A DNA stretch of 64,000 nucleotides from CAYRFF01 sp964423575 (lineage in GTDB: Bacteria; Bacteroidota; Bacteroidia; Chitinophagales; Saprospiraceae). The position numbers were made by a program, and so were the translations under genes. Numbering within the stretch: the first letter of the stretch is position 1; each line of letters begins with the position of its first letter. Positions 1-9,172 of this stretch are shown piece after piece. The notes under the pieces are model-generated. The model saw nothing but the letters and a program-made list of their open reading frames with translations. It ran no database searches and was not told where the DNA came from. The stretch lies in the NCBI GenBank assembly GCA_964423575.1, contig CAYRFF010000005.1, forward strand, positions 1-64,000, given 5' to 3'.

Positions 1-1
1 A

Positions 2-493
2 ACGAATGAACAGTATTATATTTTAGAACGAATGAAAGAGGATAACAAAAAGGCTATCCCTCCTCTTCAACTGTTAGAGCATTCCATGCATCCTTTCGTT
101 ACTTTTATTGTACTGCCAATTTTTGCCATTGCTAACGCAGGTGTAACACTCTTAGATCTTAACATTGAGATTCTATTCGCAACTAATGTCGCAATAGGAG
201 TTGCTTTGGGCCTATTAGCCGGAAAAGTTATAGGCGTAGTTGGCGTCACCTGGTTACTTATTAAAATTAAAATAGCAGAATTCCCAAATGGAATGAACCT
301 GAAAAACCTATTTGGATTAGGTCTTTTGGCATCCATAGGATTTACTATGTCATTATTTATTACCCAATTAGCTTTTAGTCACGAGGAGTATCAGATGCAA
401 GCTAAGATTGGAATTTTTGCAGCATCTATTATTGGAGGGATTTTGGGATATGTAGTACTCAACAAAGTCTCTTCAAAAGTAAGAACAGAATGA
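2..493 (+). CDS. nhaA: Na+/H+ antiporter NhaA, C-terminal part
   Basis: The reading frame is open from the left edge, so this is the last 163 residues of a gene that starts outside the window; the internal Met at 32 is not the real start. The sequence matches the C-terminal half of NhaA: a Leu-Glu-His-x-Met-His-Pro segment followed by a helix ending FAIANAGV, a Gly-rich helix with GKVIGV, and a late helix GIGFTMSLFI-like (here ASIGFTMSLFI). About four hydrophobic helices are visible. NhaA is an inner-membrane electrogenic sodium/proton antiporter for sodium and alkaline-pH homeostasis. A second sodium antiporter of a different family (NhaC) is encoded at 33437. Confidence 0.93.
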   Translation, partial: TNEQYYILERMKEDNKKAIPPLQLLEHSMHPFVTFIVLPIFAIANAGVTLLDLNIEILFATNVAIGVALGLLAGKVIGVVGVTWLLIKIKIAEFPNGMNLKNLFGLGLLASIGFTMSLFITQLAFSHEEYQMQAKIGIFAASIIGGILGYVVLNKVSSKVRTE

Positions 494-622
494 AGTTGTC
501 AAATTTATTAATTAAAAGAAGAAATGTAGTAATCGACTAATTATAAGGGACTTTGATAAGTATATAAATAGTAGTTCAGCTACTGAACTGCGAGTAGTTT
601 CCATTAATTTAAACATGTAATT

Positions 623-1165
623 ATGGTTAAAAAAAGCAACAAAAGTTTTGAGTTTGTATGGCGCGTTACCGTTGCACATGTCATCGCCTACTTCATTGCC
701 GGTATCATTACAATGAGTTTGTTTGATTATGAGACTTTATTTTCAACTGGCATCTTGTCTTGCATAATGAAACCAACGACTGATCCAATTGTCGCACTTG
801 GAGGAACTTCATTACAACTCATTCGCGGGATTATAATCGCATTGATTTTATCGCCATTACGCACAGTATTCACAGAGGAGAAGCGTGGCTTCCTGAAATT
901 GGGGCTACTAATTTTTGGTTTATCTGTCCTCTCTACCTTTGGTCCAACATTTGGCTCAATAGAAGGAATGATTTTCACCAAAATGTCCTTTATTGAACAA
1001 ATCTCCGGTTATCCTGAGGCTCTTATATGGATTTCACTATTTATCGGGATTCTATACTCTCTTTACAGATTTGAGAAGAAATTGATAAACATCATAGCCA
1101 TAACCTTTACCGTTCTTATTGTTCTTATGGGTATTGCAGGATATTTTCAAGCCTTGCAGATGTAA
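623..1165 (+). CDS. Unknown polytopic membrane protein
   Basis: The protein has 180 residues with about five hydrophobic segments (roughly residues 12–33, 60–78, 90–112, 130–147 and 155–175) separated by short charged loops, so it is probably an integral inner-membrane protein. I recognise no catalytic motif or named family. It starts at an ATG following an AT-rich leader, without a Shine-Dalgarno site, as is normal in this phylum. It lies 129 bp after nhaA on the same strand; co-transcription is possible but not shown. Confidence is for a real coding sequence, not for a function. Confidence 0.75.
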   Translation: MVKKSNKSFEFVWRVTVAHVIAYFIAGIITMSLFDYETLFSTGILSCIMKPTTDPIVALGGTSLQLIRGIIIALILSPLRTVFTEEKRGFLKLGLLIFGLSVLSTFGPTFGSIEGMIFTKMSFIEQISGYPEALIWISLFIGILYSLYRFEKKLINIIAITFTVLIVLMGIAGYFQALQM

Positions 1166-1192
1166 TGCATGAATAAGTCTAAAGAAACGACT

Positions 1193-1205
1193 CATTTGCG
1201 AAAGC
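1193..1205 (+). repeat. Mini-hairpin CATTTGCGAAAGC
   Basis: One copy of the short dispersed TTTGC-GNAA-GC hairpin discussed in the findings. It lies 28 bp after the stop of the membrane protein gene. The core is a two-base-pair GC stem closed by a GAAA loop. Confidence 0.4.
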
Positions 1206-1421
1206 GGTAAGAATAAAGGTTAACAACAGCCATATTCTCGATGAACAGTATTGATTGTAGAAGCATAAGTTATCAAATTGGGCTTAAAAACAAACAAGAC
1301 GAATAGCGCGTTTGACCTATATAATGAAGTTATTGAAAGTTCGTCCTTCGCATGAATTTCTTTACTAAAGTTATTGTGTTCGATACGTGATCCAGATTTT
1401 AAACATATTAAAACTCATATT

Positions 1422-2165
1422 ATGAAATCAATTGAAAATCAGGTCGTTATTGTCACCGGCGGTGCTGCCGGGATTGGTCGTGGAATTACTAGAAAACTTA
1501 TAGAACTGGGAGCCGCTATTGTTGTAGTTGATCTCAATGAAGAAGCCGGAAGTGTCTTGGCAGCGGAGTTCCCTGACAAAATGGTCTTTATTAAAGGTGA
1601 TGTATCTAAAGTAGAAACAGCTGAGGAGGCTGTAGCAACGGCTATTTCAAAGTTTGGCAAACTCACAGGGCTAGTGAATAATGCACATGCGTCCAGGCAA
1701 AAACCATTTTCAGATCACACGCAGGCAGACTGGGATTTATCCTTTAATACAGGTTTTAAGGCGACTTTACAATTTATGCAGGCGGCATATCCGGAGTTGA
1801 AGAAAGCTGGAGGAGCAATTGTGAATTTTGGCTCCGGAGCTGCTTTATCAGGACAGGCATATCAAGCTAGTTATGCAGCAGCGAAAGAAGCTATTAGAGG
1901 TTTAAGCCGAGTAGTAGCTACAGAATGGGCAGCCGATAATATCCGCGTAAATGTTGTCTGTCCTCTAGCTTTAACCGAAGGTGTTCAAGCCTGGAAAGAC
2001 AATTTTCCAGAGGAATATGCAGGAGTTTTAAGTCAGGTTCCACTGGGAAGATTCGGAGATCCGAAAGAAGATGTCGCTCCCGTTATAGCCTTTTTATTAA
2101 GCGATGCGAGTCGATTTATGACCGGCCAGACTTTAATAGCTGATGGTGGAACTATGAAATTTTAA
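1422..2165 (+). CDS. Short-chain dehydrogenase/reductase (SDR)
   Basis: Classical SDR of 247 residues. The nucleotide-binding TGGAAGIG motif is at residues 12–19, an NNAH motif at 86–89 replaces the usual NNAG, and the catalytic Ser138, Tyr151 and Lys155 are in place. The C-terminal GQTLIADGG segment is typical of the FabG-like group. An upstream in-frame ATG at 1374 would add 16 residues with no SDR character, so the start at 1422 is preferred. The substrate cannot be told from sequence; the enzyme should be a cytosolic NAD(P)-dependent oxidoreductase. Flanking intergenic regions are 256 and 158 bp, so it may be monocistronic. Confidence 0.9.
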   Translation: MKSIENQVVIVTGGAAGIGRGITRKLIELGAAIVVVDLNEEAGSVLAAEFPDKMVFIKGDVSKVETAEEAVATAISKFGKLTGLVNNAHASRQKPFSDHTQADWDLSFNTGFKATLQFMQAAYPELKKAGGAIVNFGSGAALSGQAYQASYAAAKEAIRGLSRVVATEWAADNIRVNVVCPLALTEGVQAWKDNFPEEYAGVLSQVPLGRFGDPKEDVAPVIAFLLSDASRFMTGQTLIADGGTMKF

Positions 2166-2323
2166 TAAATAGTCAGTTCGACGCGACAGCAGATAAGGTG
2201 ACTCGATTGAATTATTTTTTGTAAATTTGATCGAGGCAATCTTCAAGCAAGTCAAACCTTGGTGGTTAGTCTATAAGAATGTTGCGTCTTAAAATGAATA
2301 TTAACGAATAAATCTCTTGTAAA

Positions 2324-2518
2324 ATGAGTAAATTTCATCCATTTTTTGGCATCGGAACAGTTGGAATGATTGTGATTGCTTTCCTGCATATATTTCTAGC
2401 ATTAGGTCTAACATTAAGCTTAAGCCACAGTATCTTTTTTGTACTATACTCGACATTCTTAGCATTTTTGATACTAGGTGTTGCTTTGACGGTGAAAAAA
2501 CAAAAGGCGATAAATTAG
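2324..2518 (+). CDS. Small two-helix membrane protein
   Basis: A 64-residue protein made almost entirely of two hydrophobic helices (about residues 10–30 and 36–55) and ending in a basic tail with KKQK. It has an ATG start and a clean stop, and about 150 bp of non-coding sequence on each side. No family recognised. Small proteins of this type are often unannotated; the helix-turn-helix hydrophobicity and positive-inside tail argue that it is real. Confidence 0.55.
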   Translation: MSKFHPFFGIGTVGMIVIAFLHIFLALGLTLSLSHSIFFVLYSTFLAFLILGVALTVKKQKAIN

Positions 2519-2684
2519 GCTTTAATTAAGCGGCCTCCAGAGTGCATTATACTGCACTATTCCTATTAATTGATTGCAATAAATTAAAAACACCACTGCA
2601 AAGTGCCGTATATTGCTCTTTTCATTAGAGTTTCAATGAAAAGAAACTACATACAATCGTATCAGAGACGTTTAAAGAAATATT

Positions 2685-3932
2685 ATGGCAACCACAATGG
2701 TAATAATCGGAACCGGAAGAGCGGGCGTACAAGCAGCAATGACACTGCGAAAAGAAAGTAGTGCCTGCCGAATTATCTTGATTAGTGAAGATAAGGATCT
2801 GCCATACGATAAGGTGCCGTTATCAAAGCATTATTTGTACGGAAAACCCGGTTTTCATAGTCTGTATTTCAATGACAAGGATTACTATGGAGCACACAAT
2901 ATCGAATTGTGGCTTGATAGTCCGGTAGTGGCTATTGATACAGAAAATCACCAAATTAAACTTAGTTCAGGTAAACGTCAAGCATACGACAAGCTACTTC
3001 TCACAACCGGCCTCAGTGTTAATCACTGGAAAGGACAAGGAGCTGAATTGAAAGGAGTCCATTATCTACGCACTCTTGCAGATGCCAGAAATATATACGA
3101 TTCTCTTTCTCATTTATCTGAGAAGGATGGATCGGTTGTAGTCATCGGTACAGGCTGGATTGGTTGTGAGGTAGCTGCTGCGGCATACGAGCATGGAATA
3201 AAAGTTAACTTAATCGGGCGTCACAGCTTGCCCTTACTGAGGCAGGTAGGGCCTAAAATTGCTGAGTTCTATTATCGAGCGCATCTTGAACACGGTGTTC
3301 AATTATATCTCAACTCAAATGTAAAAGCCTTACTCGGAACGGATTCGATTGAGGCTGTAGAATTGGCTGACGGAACAAAGATTCCTGCAGATATAGTTAT
3401 ATTCGGTATTGGCGCCCATCCTCGTACTGAATTGGCTGAAAGTGCAGGGATCGAATTAGCTACAACTGAACAAGGCGGCGGGATTCTCACGGATGAATAT
3501 TTACAGACAACGATTAAAGATATATATGCTGCCGGTGATATAGCCAACGTTCCAAATGCTGCTCTGAGTAAACGAATCCGAAGTGAACACCACAAGAATG
3601 CTGTAAAACAAGGGAAAATGGCAGCAATGTCAATGCTCGGGAAAGGGAAACCTTATTCCCAGATACCCTTTTTCTTCTCCGATCAATTTGATATATGGAT
3701 GGAAACAACAGGAGATCTATCCGATACAGATGACTTTGTAATGCGCAAATATCCCGGAAAAGATAAATTTATCGCTTTCTGGCTCCGCGATGGAAAACTG
3801 TCTGCCGGGATGAACGTAAATATCAAAGAAGTGCCTCCAATAATTGAAAAACTTATAAAATCCGGAAAGCTCGTTAATCGAGAGAAACTCGCCGACTATA
3901 AAGTGTCTTTAATGGATGTTTTACAATCATAA
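2685..3932 (+). CDS. FAD-dependent NAD(P)H ferredoxin-type reductase
   Basis: A 415-residue two-dinucleotide-binding flavoprotein. The FAD-binding GTGRAGVQAA motif is at residues 9–18, a second Rossmann motif GTGWIG at 155–160 binds NAD(P)H, and an AAGDIAN motif near residue 280 contacts the flavin. This is the layout of rhodocoxin/putidaredoxin-type ferredoxin reductases and AIF-like proteins, which pass electrons from NAD(P)H to a small iron-sulfur protein. No active-site CxxC pair follows the FAD motif, so it is not a thioredoxin or glutathione reductase type. No ferredoxin or P450 gene is adjacent, so the electron acceptor is unknown. Confidence 0.88.
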   Translation: MATTMVIIGTGRAGVQAAMTLRKESSACRIILISEDKDLPYDKVPLSKHYLYGKPGFHSLYFNDKDYYGAHNIELWLDSPVVAIDTENHQIKLSSGKRQAYDKLLLTTGLSVNHWKGQGAELKGVHYLRTLADARNIYDSLSHLSEKDGSVVVIGTGWIGCEVAAAAYEHGIKVNLIGRHSLPLLRQVGPKIAEFYYRAHLEHGVQLYLNSNVKALLGTDSIEAVELADGTKIPADIVIFGIGAHPRTELAESAGIELATTEQGGGILTDEYLQTTIKDIYAAGDIANVPNAALSKRIRSEHHKNAVKQGKMAAMSMLGKGKPYSQIPFFFSDQFDIWMETTGDLSDTDDFVMRKYPGKDKFIAFWLRDGKLSAGMNVNIKEVPPIIEKLIKSGKLVNREKLADYKVSLMDVLQS

Positions 3933-4000
3933 TCGTTGAAGTATTGATTACTGTAAATAGCTAGCATGTGCAGGATTTTCAAATCAAGCCCTTTTAGTGT

Positions 4001-4043
4001 CCGCACCCTTTGGTCATTGAGTTTATCGAAATGCAGGGTGCGG
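4001..4043. repeat. Intergenic hairpin with 9-bp perfect stem
   Basis: CCGCACCCT at 4001–4009 pairs exactly with AGGGTGCGG at 4035–4043. The loop contains a second CATT/AATG pairing around 'tgagtttatcga'. It lies 69 bp after the flavoprotein gene, inside the 523-bp region before the lyase gene. There is no T-tract, so it is more likely a dispersed palindromic repeat than a terminator. Confidence 0.55.
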
Positions 4044-4340
4044 GTACGGGAGACACGCTACCCCAAATAATTGTGTTGGAATTCCAAAGGAATTCATGCG
4101 ACTCTGTCACAAGGCTTATGCAAACAAAAGTGCAACACAAAGCATAGTATGGTAGTTACTTTGGACTATAGTTACTAAAAAACATTATCATATTGAACGA
4201 GACTAGATTAATTTTTATTCATTTTGGACAGCTAAGTATTGCGGGGATGATGAAATATAAATTTTCTTAATAAAACCGAGAAAATCGCCCCATCTTATAC
4301 ACTTAAATAATTCTAGTTTAGAAATATTGTTATTAAGCAA

Positions 4341-4355
4341 TTTGCCGAAAGGCAG
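4341..4355 (+). repeat. Dispersed 15-bp hairpin TTTGCCGAAAGGCAG
   Basis: Exact copy of a 15-mer that also occurs at 8166, 51304 and 54120, with a variant at 40111. The TGCC/GGCA stem with a GAAA loop would form a GNRA-tetraloop hairpin in RNA. The rest of the 3933–4455 intergenic region holds the hairpin at 4001 and no convincing gene. Confidence 0.55.
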
Positions 4356-4455
4356 ATAATAGGCTAATCTCTCAAAACAAAGTGCATTTCCACCTTCCAA
4401 TTGAAACAGTTTGTTAACTTTACTTCAATATCGGCTTATCCATAAAAAAGGTAGA

Positions 4456-6186
4456 ATGAACGGGGGAGAAATCATCGCAAAAATCCTGAAGAAGCATCAG
4501 GTAAAATATTTATTTACACTCTGTGGAGGACATATCTCCCCTATCTTCGTCGGTGCTGAAAAAATCGGAATTAAGGTTATAGATACCCGCCATGAAGCAA
4601 ATGCAGTCTTCGCGGCTGACGCAGTGGCTAGATTGACCGGAGTGCCGGGAGTTGTGGCTGTTACCGCAGGACCGGGCGTTACCAATACAGTTACTGCCTT
4701 GAAAAATGCATCTATGGCTCAATCGCCTTTAATTGTATTGGGCGGTGCGGCTGCCACAATCCTCAAAGGCAGAGGTAGTTTACAAGACGTGGAGCAGCTT
4801 GCGATTTTAAAAAGCGTCTGCAAATGGACCGTAGGAATCAAGCGGGTAAAGGATATTGTACCGGCACTGGAAAAAGCATTTCGGGTGGCACAGGAAGGTG
4901 TACCGGGACCGGTATTTGTGGAATGTCCCATCGACACACTCTACGGAGAAGAGATAGTAAGAGAATGGTATGGCGAAAAAAGTAATGATGCACCACCGAA
5001 AAACCTAACCGAGCGTATTACCAAATGGTATATCAATTTCCATGCAAATCGCTTATTTAAAGATGCCGGAAATGTGCGATTTGATTCAGCTGTACAAGAA
5101 CCTCAATTCCCTCAACATTCCACATCCGACATCAGTAAAGCCAAAGCATTAATTGAAAAAGTACAGAGGCCTTTAATGATACTGGGTAGTGGCGCGATGA
5201 TGCAACCGCAGAAAGTAGAAGAACTTGCCAAGGCTGTCAAGGAGCTAGGAATTCCGGTGTATTTGAGTGGAATGGGGCGAGGACTACTAGGAAAGGAAAG
5301 TCGTCTGCAGATGCGGCATAAGCGTAAAATGGCAATTAAAGATTCCGATTTAATCTTTCTTGCAGGAGTTCCCAATGATTTCCGACTGGATTATGGTTAT
5401 CATATCGGCCATCGCAAATTTATCTCCATTAACCGCAGTAAAGAAGATTTATACAAGAATAAAAAGCCTACTCTACCTATTCTTGCCGATCCGCAAGATT
5501 TCCTGATTGCATTAGGTCAGACATTCAAAGGGAATTATTCCGAATGGATTGATGCACTCAAGCAACGTGATGCAGAACGGGAAGCAAATATCGACGAACA
5601 GGCAAGTGGAGAAGTAAGTATCGGGATAAACCCGGTGAAATTAATGCGTGAACTTGATCCGCTATTGAGTGAAAACACTATTCTGATCGCAGACGGGGGA
5701 GATTTTGTAGGAACAGCTGCTTACACATTAAAACCAAGAGCACCATTAACATGGCTGGATCCGGGCGTATTTGGGACATTGGGTGTAGGTGCTGGTTTTG
5801 CTATTGGGGCAAAGCTGGTTCATCCGGAAAAAGATGTCTGGATTATCTACGGAGATGGAAGTGCCGGATATACTTTAATGGAATACGACACTTTTGACCG
5901 TTTTAATCTACCCGTCGTATCGGTTATCGGAAATGACGCTTGCTGGAGTCAGATTGCACGAGATCAGATTGAAATACTCGGTAGCGATTGTGCATTGAAT
6001 CTCGATTATAGCAATTATGAGAAAATTGCCGAGGCATTTGGCGGGCAAGGTGTAAAAGTAGATAGTCTGGATTCATTCAAAGCTGCAGTTCAGGAAGCAA
6101 AAGAAAAAAGTCGTCAAGGAATTTCATTTATCATCAATGCCGTTATCGGGAAAACAGATTTCCGTAAAGGCTCAATTTCAGTTTAA
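4456..6186 (+). CDS. ThDP-dependent lyase of the ILVBL/HACL2 type (acetolactate-synthase-like)
   Basis: A 576-residue thiamine-diphosphate enzyme. The catalytic Glu47 sits in an RHE motif (45–47), and the ThDP/Mg2+ signature runs from GDG (466–468) to Asn493. From memory the sequence follows human ILVBL/HACL2 closely rather than bacterial IlvB: for example GGHISPI near residue 25, GGDFVGTAA in the C-terminal half, and the tail TDFR-x-GSI-x-V. HACL2 is a 2-hydroxyacyl-CoA lyase that splits off formyl-CoA and releases a fatty aldehyde during alpha-oxidation. No small regulatory IlvH subunit and no IlvC or IlvD are nearby, which argues against branched-chain amino-acid synthesis. The next gene, 18 bp downstream, is an acyl-CoA ligase. 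A TTG at 4411 is in frame, but ATG 4456 fits the family N terminus better. Confidence 0.88.
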   Translation: MNGGEIIAKILKKHQVKYLFTLCGGHISPIFVGAEKIGIKVIDTRHEANAVFAADAVARLTGVPGVVAVTAGPGVTNTVTALKNASMAQSPLIVLGGAAATILKGRGSLQDVEQLAILKSVCKWTVGIKRVKDIVPALEKAFRVAQEGVPGPVFVECPIDTLYGEEIVREWYGEKSNDAPPKNLTERITKWYINFHANRLFKDAGNVRFDSAVQEPQFPQHSTSDISKAKALIEKVQRPLMILGSGAMMQPQKVEELAKAVKELGIPVYLSGMGRGLLGKESRLQMRHKRKMAIKDSDLIFLAGVPNDFRLDYGYHIGHRKFISINRSKEDLYKNKKPTLPILADPQDFLIALGQTFKGNYSEWIDALKQRDAEREANIDEQASGEVSIGINPVKLMRELDPLLSENTILIADGGDFVGTAAYTLKPRAPLTWLDPGVFGTLGVGAGFAIGAKLVHPEKDVWIIYGDGSAGYTLMEYDTFDRFNLPVVSVIGNDACWSQIARDQIEILGSDCALNLDYSNYEKIAEAFGGQGVKVDSLDSFKAAVQEAKEKSRQGISFIINAVIGKTDFRKGSISV

Positions 6187-6204
6187 CAAAAAAACTCCTA
6201 AAAT

Positions 6205-7986
6205 ATGGAAATAAATTGCGTTTTTAACCTATTAGAGAAAAAACAAAGTCTCTATCCGGATGAGCCATTCTTATCCTATAAGTATAAAGAAAATGGATAT
6301 AAAAGATGGAAAACCTTTTCCTTTCGGGAAACACAAGAACTAGTCAATCGGACGAGTCAATTATTGATTGATTTAGGCTTAGGCAAAGATGATAAAATCG
6401 CTATAATCAGCACCAACCGACCGGAATGGAATTTTCTGGATTTAGGATCGCAGCAAATCGGTTTAATTAACGTGCCTATGTACCCGAATATCGCAGAAAA
6501 AGATTACGAATTCATCTTCAAAGATGCAGGAATTCAATATGCATTTGTAGAGGGCACGGATATTCTCAATCGTGTGCAACCACTAATGGGGAAAGTTGAA
6601 ACCCTGAAAGACATTTACAGTCTGGAGCAGTTGGACGGAATTAAGCACTTCATCAGTGCATTGCCGGAGGGCTACGACCAAGCGGAAATTGATGAGCGTA
6701 AATCATTGGTCCAAAGGGAGGATTTAGCAACGATTATATACACCAGTGGAACTACAGGAAATCCGAAAGGCGTAATGTTGACGCACGATAACTTCTTGAG
6801 TAACATTAAAAGCGTACAGCAACGTTTAGTTATTGAAAAACCAGGTAAGTCACTGAGTTTCCTACCACTTTGCCATAGCTTTGAAAGGACTGTATTTTTC
6901 ACATACATGGATTGGGGTACACATATTTCCTACGCTGAAAGTCTGGAAACTATCGCTGACAATCTCAAAGAGGTGCAACCCAATTATTTTTCCACAGTCC
7001 CCCGACTCCTTGAAAAGGTCTACGAGAAAATTATGGAGACGGGAAATGCTTTAACCGGTTTCAAGAAAAAAATCTTCATGTGGTCGGTAAAATTAGCTTC
7101 ACAGTATAAAATCGGGGAAAACAATGGGGGCTGGTATGGCTTCAAATTGGGAATCGCTCGCAAGTTAGTCTTCAGTAAATGGCAGGAGGCATTGGGCGGC
7201 AATGTTGATTTTATTGTTACAGGAGCAGCAGCAATGCAGCCGCGATTAATCAGATTATTTACTGCGGCGGGGATCAATGTGCTAGAGGGTTATGGCTTAA
7301 CGGAAACTACTCCGGTTATCAGCGTGAACGGAACCGATGAAAGTGAGCGATTTGAAGGATCTGTTGGCAGAGCCATAGAGGATGTAGAGGTTAAATTGGC
7401 AGAAGACGGGGAAATTATTGTGCGAGGAAGAAATATCATGAAAGGCTATTTCAATCGTCCGGATTTAACAGCAGAAGTGATCGATAGCGATGGCTGGTTT
7501 CATACGGGCGATATAGGTGCATGGGAAACCCGAGGTTCAATGAAATTCTTAAAAATCATTGATCGTAAAAAGGAATTATTCAAAACTTCGGGAGGGAAAT
7601 ACATAGCTCCGCAAGTGATTGAAAATAAAATGAAAGAAAGTCGTTTCATCGAGCAGATTATGGTTGTCGGTGGCGACGATAAGAAGTTCATTTCTGCACT
7701 GATTGTGCCTTCATTCATGAATCTTAAAGATTGGGCTAAGGAAAACAACATCACATATACCGATATCTCTTCCCTGGTAAGTAACGAAAAAATCATCTCG
7801 CTAATTCAGGGGGAAATAAACCGCTTTAATCCAAATTTTGGTAACTGGGAGCAGATTAAGAAGTTTACACTGATTGATAGAGAATGGACAATTGATGGTG
7901 GCGAATTAACCCCTACTCTTAAGGTGAAACGTAAGAATATCAGTGCGAATTTTGCCAGGGAGATCGAGCAGATGTATGATGTCTAG
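6205..7986 (+). CDS. Long-chain fatty-acid–CoA ligase (AMP-forming)
   Basis: ANL-superfamily adenylate-forming enzyme of 593 residues. The P-loop-like TSGTTGNPKG motif is at 180–189. A GYGLTETTP motif follows in the middle of the protein, then a DGWFHTGDIG motif and an IDRKKELFKTSGGKYI segment, as in FadD15/ACSL long-chain acyl-CoA synthetases. It converts free fatty acid, ATP and CoA into acyl-CoA, AMP and pyrophosphate. The 18-bp spacing after the HACL2-like lyase indicates one transcript, and the pair suggests activation of (2-hydroxy) fatty acids followed by C1–C2 cleavage. That pathway is an inference; chain-length preference cannot be read from the sequence. Confidence 0.93.
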   Translation: MEINCVFNLLEKKQSLYPDEPFLSYKYKENGYKRWKTFSFRETQELVNRTSQLLIDLGLGKDDKIAIISTNRPEWNFLDLGSQQIGLINVPMYPNIAEKDYEFIFKDAGIQYAFVEGTDILNRVQPLMGKVETLKDIYSLEQLDGIKHFISALPEGYDQAEIDERKSLVQREDLATIIYTSGTTGNPKGVMLTHDNFLSNIKSVQQRLVIEKPGKSLSFLPLCHSFERTVFFTYMDWGTHISYAESLETIADNLKEVQPNYFSTVPRLLEKVYEKIMETGNALTGFKKKIFMWSVKLASQYKIGENNGGWYGFKLGIARKLVFSKWQEALGGNVDFIVTGAAAMQPRLIRLFTAAGINVLEGYGLTETTPVISVNGTDESERFEGSVGRAIEDVEVKLAEDGEIIVRGRNIMKGYFNRPDLTAEVIDSDGWFHTGDIGAWETRGSMKFLKIIDRKKELFKTSGGKYIAPQVIENKMKESRFIEQIMVVGGDDKKFISALIVPSFMNLKDWAKENNITYTDISSLVSNEKIISLIQGEINRFNPNFGNWEQIKKFTLIDREWTIDGGELTPTLKVKRKNISANFAREIEQMYDV

Positions 7987-8080
7987 TACCCAGTTGTCTA
8001 GAAACAGGAGTCAGCCCTTCGAGTGTCTTTTTCAGACTCAGGGACCGATTCAAGAGTCAGGTGAAAGTAGTTTTTAATAG

Positions 8081-8157
8081 AACAGAACTCGAATAACGCG
8101 GATACAAGCAAGGCTTCACGATTGAAATCTGCGATTAATACGTGTTACGAGGCAATT
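8081..8157. repeat. Degenerate ~75-bp direct repeat, left copy
   Basis: Shares blocks 'cagaac..gaataa.gcggat', 'cacga.tgaaatctg' and 'tgttacgaggcaatt' in the same order and orientation with 11979–12059. The two copies flank the minus-strand operon 8202–11800. Confidence 0.5.
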
Positions 8158-8165
8158 CTTTTTAA

Positions 8166-8180
8166 TTTGCCGAAAGGCAG
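8166..8180 (+). repeat. Dispersed 15-bp hairpin TTTGCCGAAAGGCAG
   Basis: Exact copy of the 15-mer seen at 4341. It lies between the convergent acyl-CoA ligase and AraC genes, directly after the left copy of the 75-bp repeat. Confidence 0.55.
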
Positions 8181-8201
8181 ATATGAATAATGATATAATA
8201 T

Positions 8202-9071
8202 CTAGGAAATTATTAACCGAGCACGATATTCCGATGGAGAAATTCCCGTCTGTCTTTTAAAGAAACGGCTGAAAGCTGAAACGGAGTTAAACCCGGTTTC
8301 AAAGGCAACCTGAGAAATGTCGTTGCGCGTATCTGCTAGCTGAACATAGGCACTTTTTAAAACGCTCTGATCAATAATCTGTCGCGGTGTAGAACCGGAA
8401 GCTTTCTTAATCATACGGAGTAAATATTTGCCTGTAATGTGAAGCTTATCGGCATAAAAAGATACTTCTTTATGCGTCAAAGCATGCTTATGAACCATTT
8501 CCATAAAGTCCACATAGACGGTTTTATGTGCAATTTTCTTTATGGTTTGTTGCTTCTCATTAGCTATTTCTGCAATTTCCAGTAAGAGATTTACAATGAT
8601 AGTAATGATGATAGCTTCCGCAAATTTCCCTTTACGCTGACTCTGACTTTCCAGATAAACCATTATCCGATTAAGTCTTATATTGTTCTTTTCAGAAGCC
8701 TCCAAAAGATTATACGGATCATCTTTAAAAATCCCCATACTTTCTATAAAATAGGGATTGGAAGAATTCTTAGTAACAAAGTTCCTCTCAAAGAGCAAAA
8801 GTTGCATTTCAAATTGTTCTTGCGATTCTGAAAAACCGATAACCGTTGATGGAGCTGCAACAAATATCTGATTTTTACTGACAACGAGCTCTTTCGCATT
8901 TATATTCAGATGGATTTCGCCCGATTGACATATACAGATTATGTAAAAATCTGCTCGAAAGGTCTCCTCCGGAAGAATATTAGAAAAGATGCCTGAAGTT
9001 ATATAGTAAGACTGTTTATGGGTTCCCCCAAATAGTTTTAAAACCTCAGTTAGACTTTTGTGTGTCGCCAT
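8202..9071 (-). CDS. AraC-family transcriptional regulator
   Basis: A 289-residue protein with an N-terminal cupin-like sensor region (about residues 20–130, including NINAKELVVSKNQIFVAAP) and a C-terminal AraC double helix-turn-helix (about 190–285). The second HTH carries the family pattern DISQVAFETGFNSVSAFSRFFK followed by GISPSEYR; the motif is given here only in part. It is the last gene of the minus-strand group 11800→8202 and probably regulates that group in response to a small ligand. The ligand is unknown. It starts at an ATG 101 bp after the serine hydrolase stop. Confidence 0.9.
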   Translation of the reverse strand: MATHKSLTEVLKLFGGTHKQSYYITSGIFSNILPEETFRADFYIICICQSGEIHLNINAKELVVSKNQIFVAAPSTVIGFSESQEQFEMQLLLFERNFVTKNSSNPYFIESMGIFKDDPYNLLEASEKNNIRLNRIMVYLESQSQRKGKFAEAIIITIIVNLLLEIAEIANEKQQTIKKIAHKTVYVDFMEMVHKHALTHKEVSFYADKLHITGKYLLRMIKKASGSTPRQIIDQSVLKSAYVQLADTRNDISQVAFETGFNSVSAFSRFFKRQTGISPSEYRARLIIS

Positions 9072-9172
9072 ATCACCCCAAAGATAAGGAAACTTGGTTC
9101 AGCCTAAAATCATAACAGGTAAATAAGAGCTCTTCTCACAAAAAGAAACTAATCTTGCCAATGGGTTTAACT

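Noticed and set aside
4215..4400. 61-codon minus-strand frame
   Set aside because: It runs through the hairpin repeat at 4341 and shows no domain or codon pattern; treated as chance.
4456..6186. Annotation as acetolactate synthase (IlvB)
   Set aside because: No IlvH, IlvC or IlvD nearby, and the sequence follows the ILVBL/HACL2 type.
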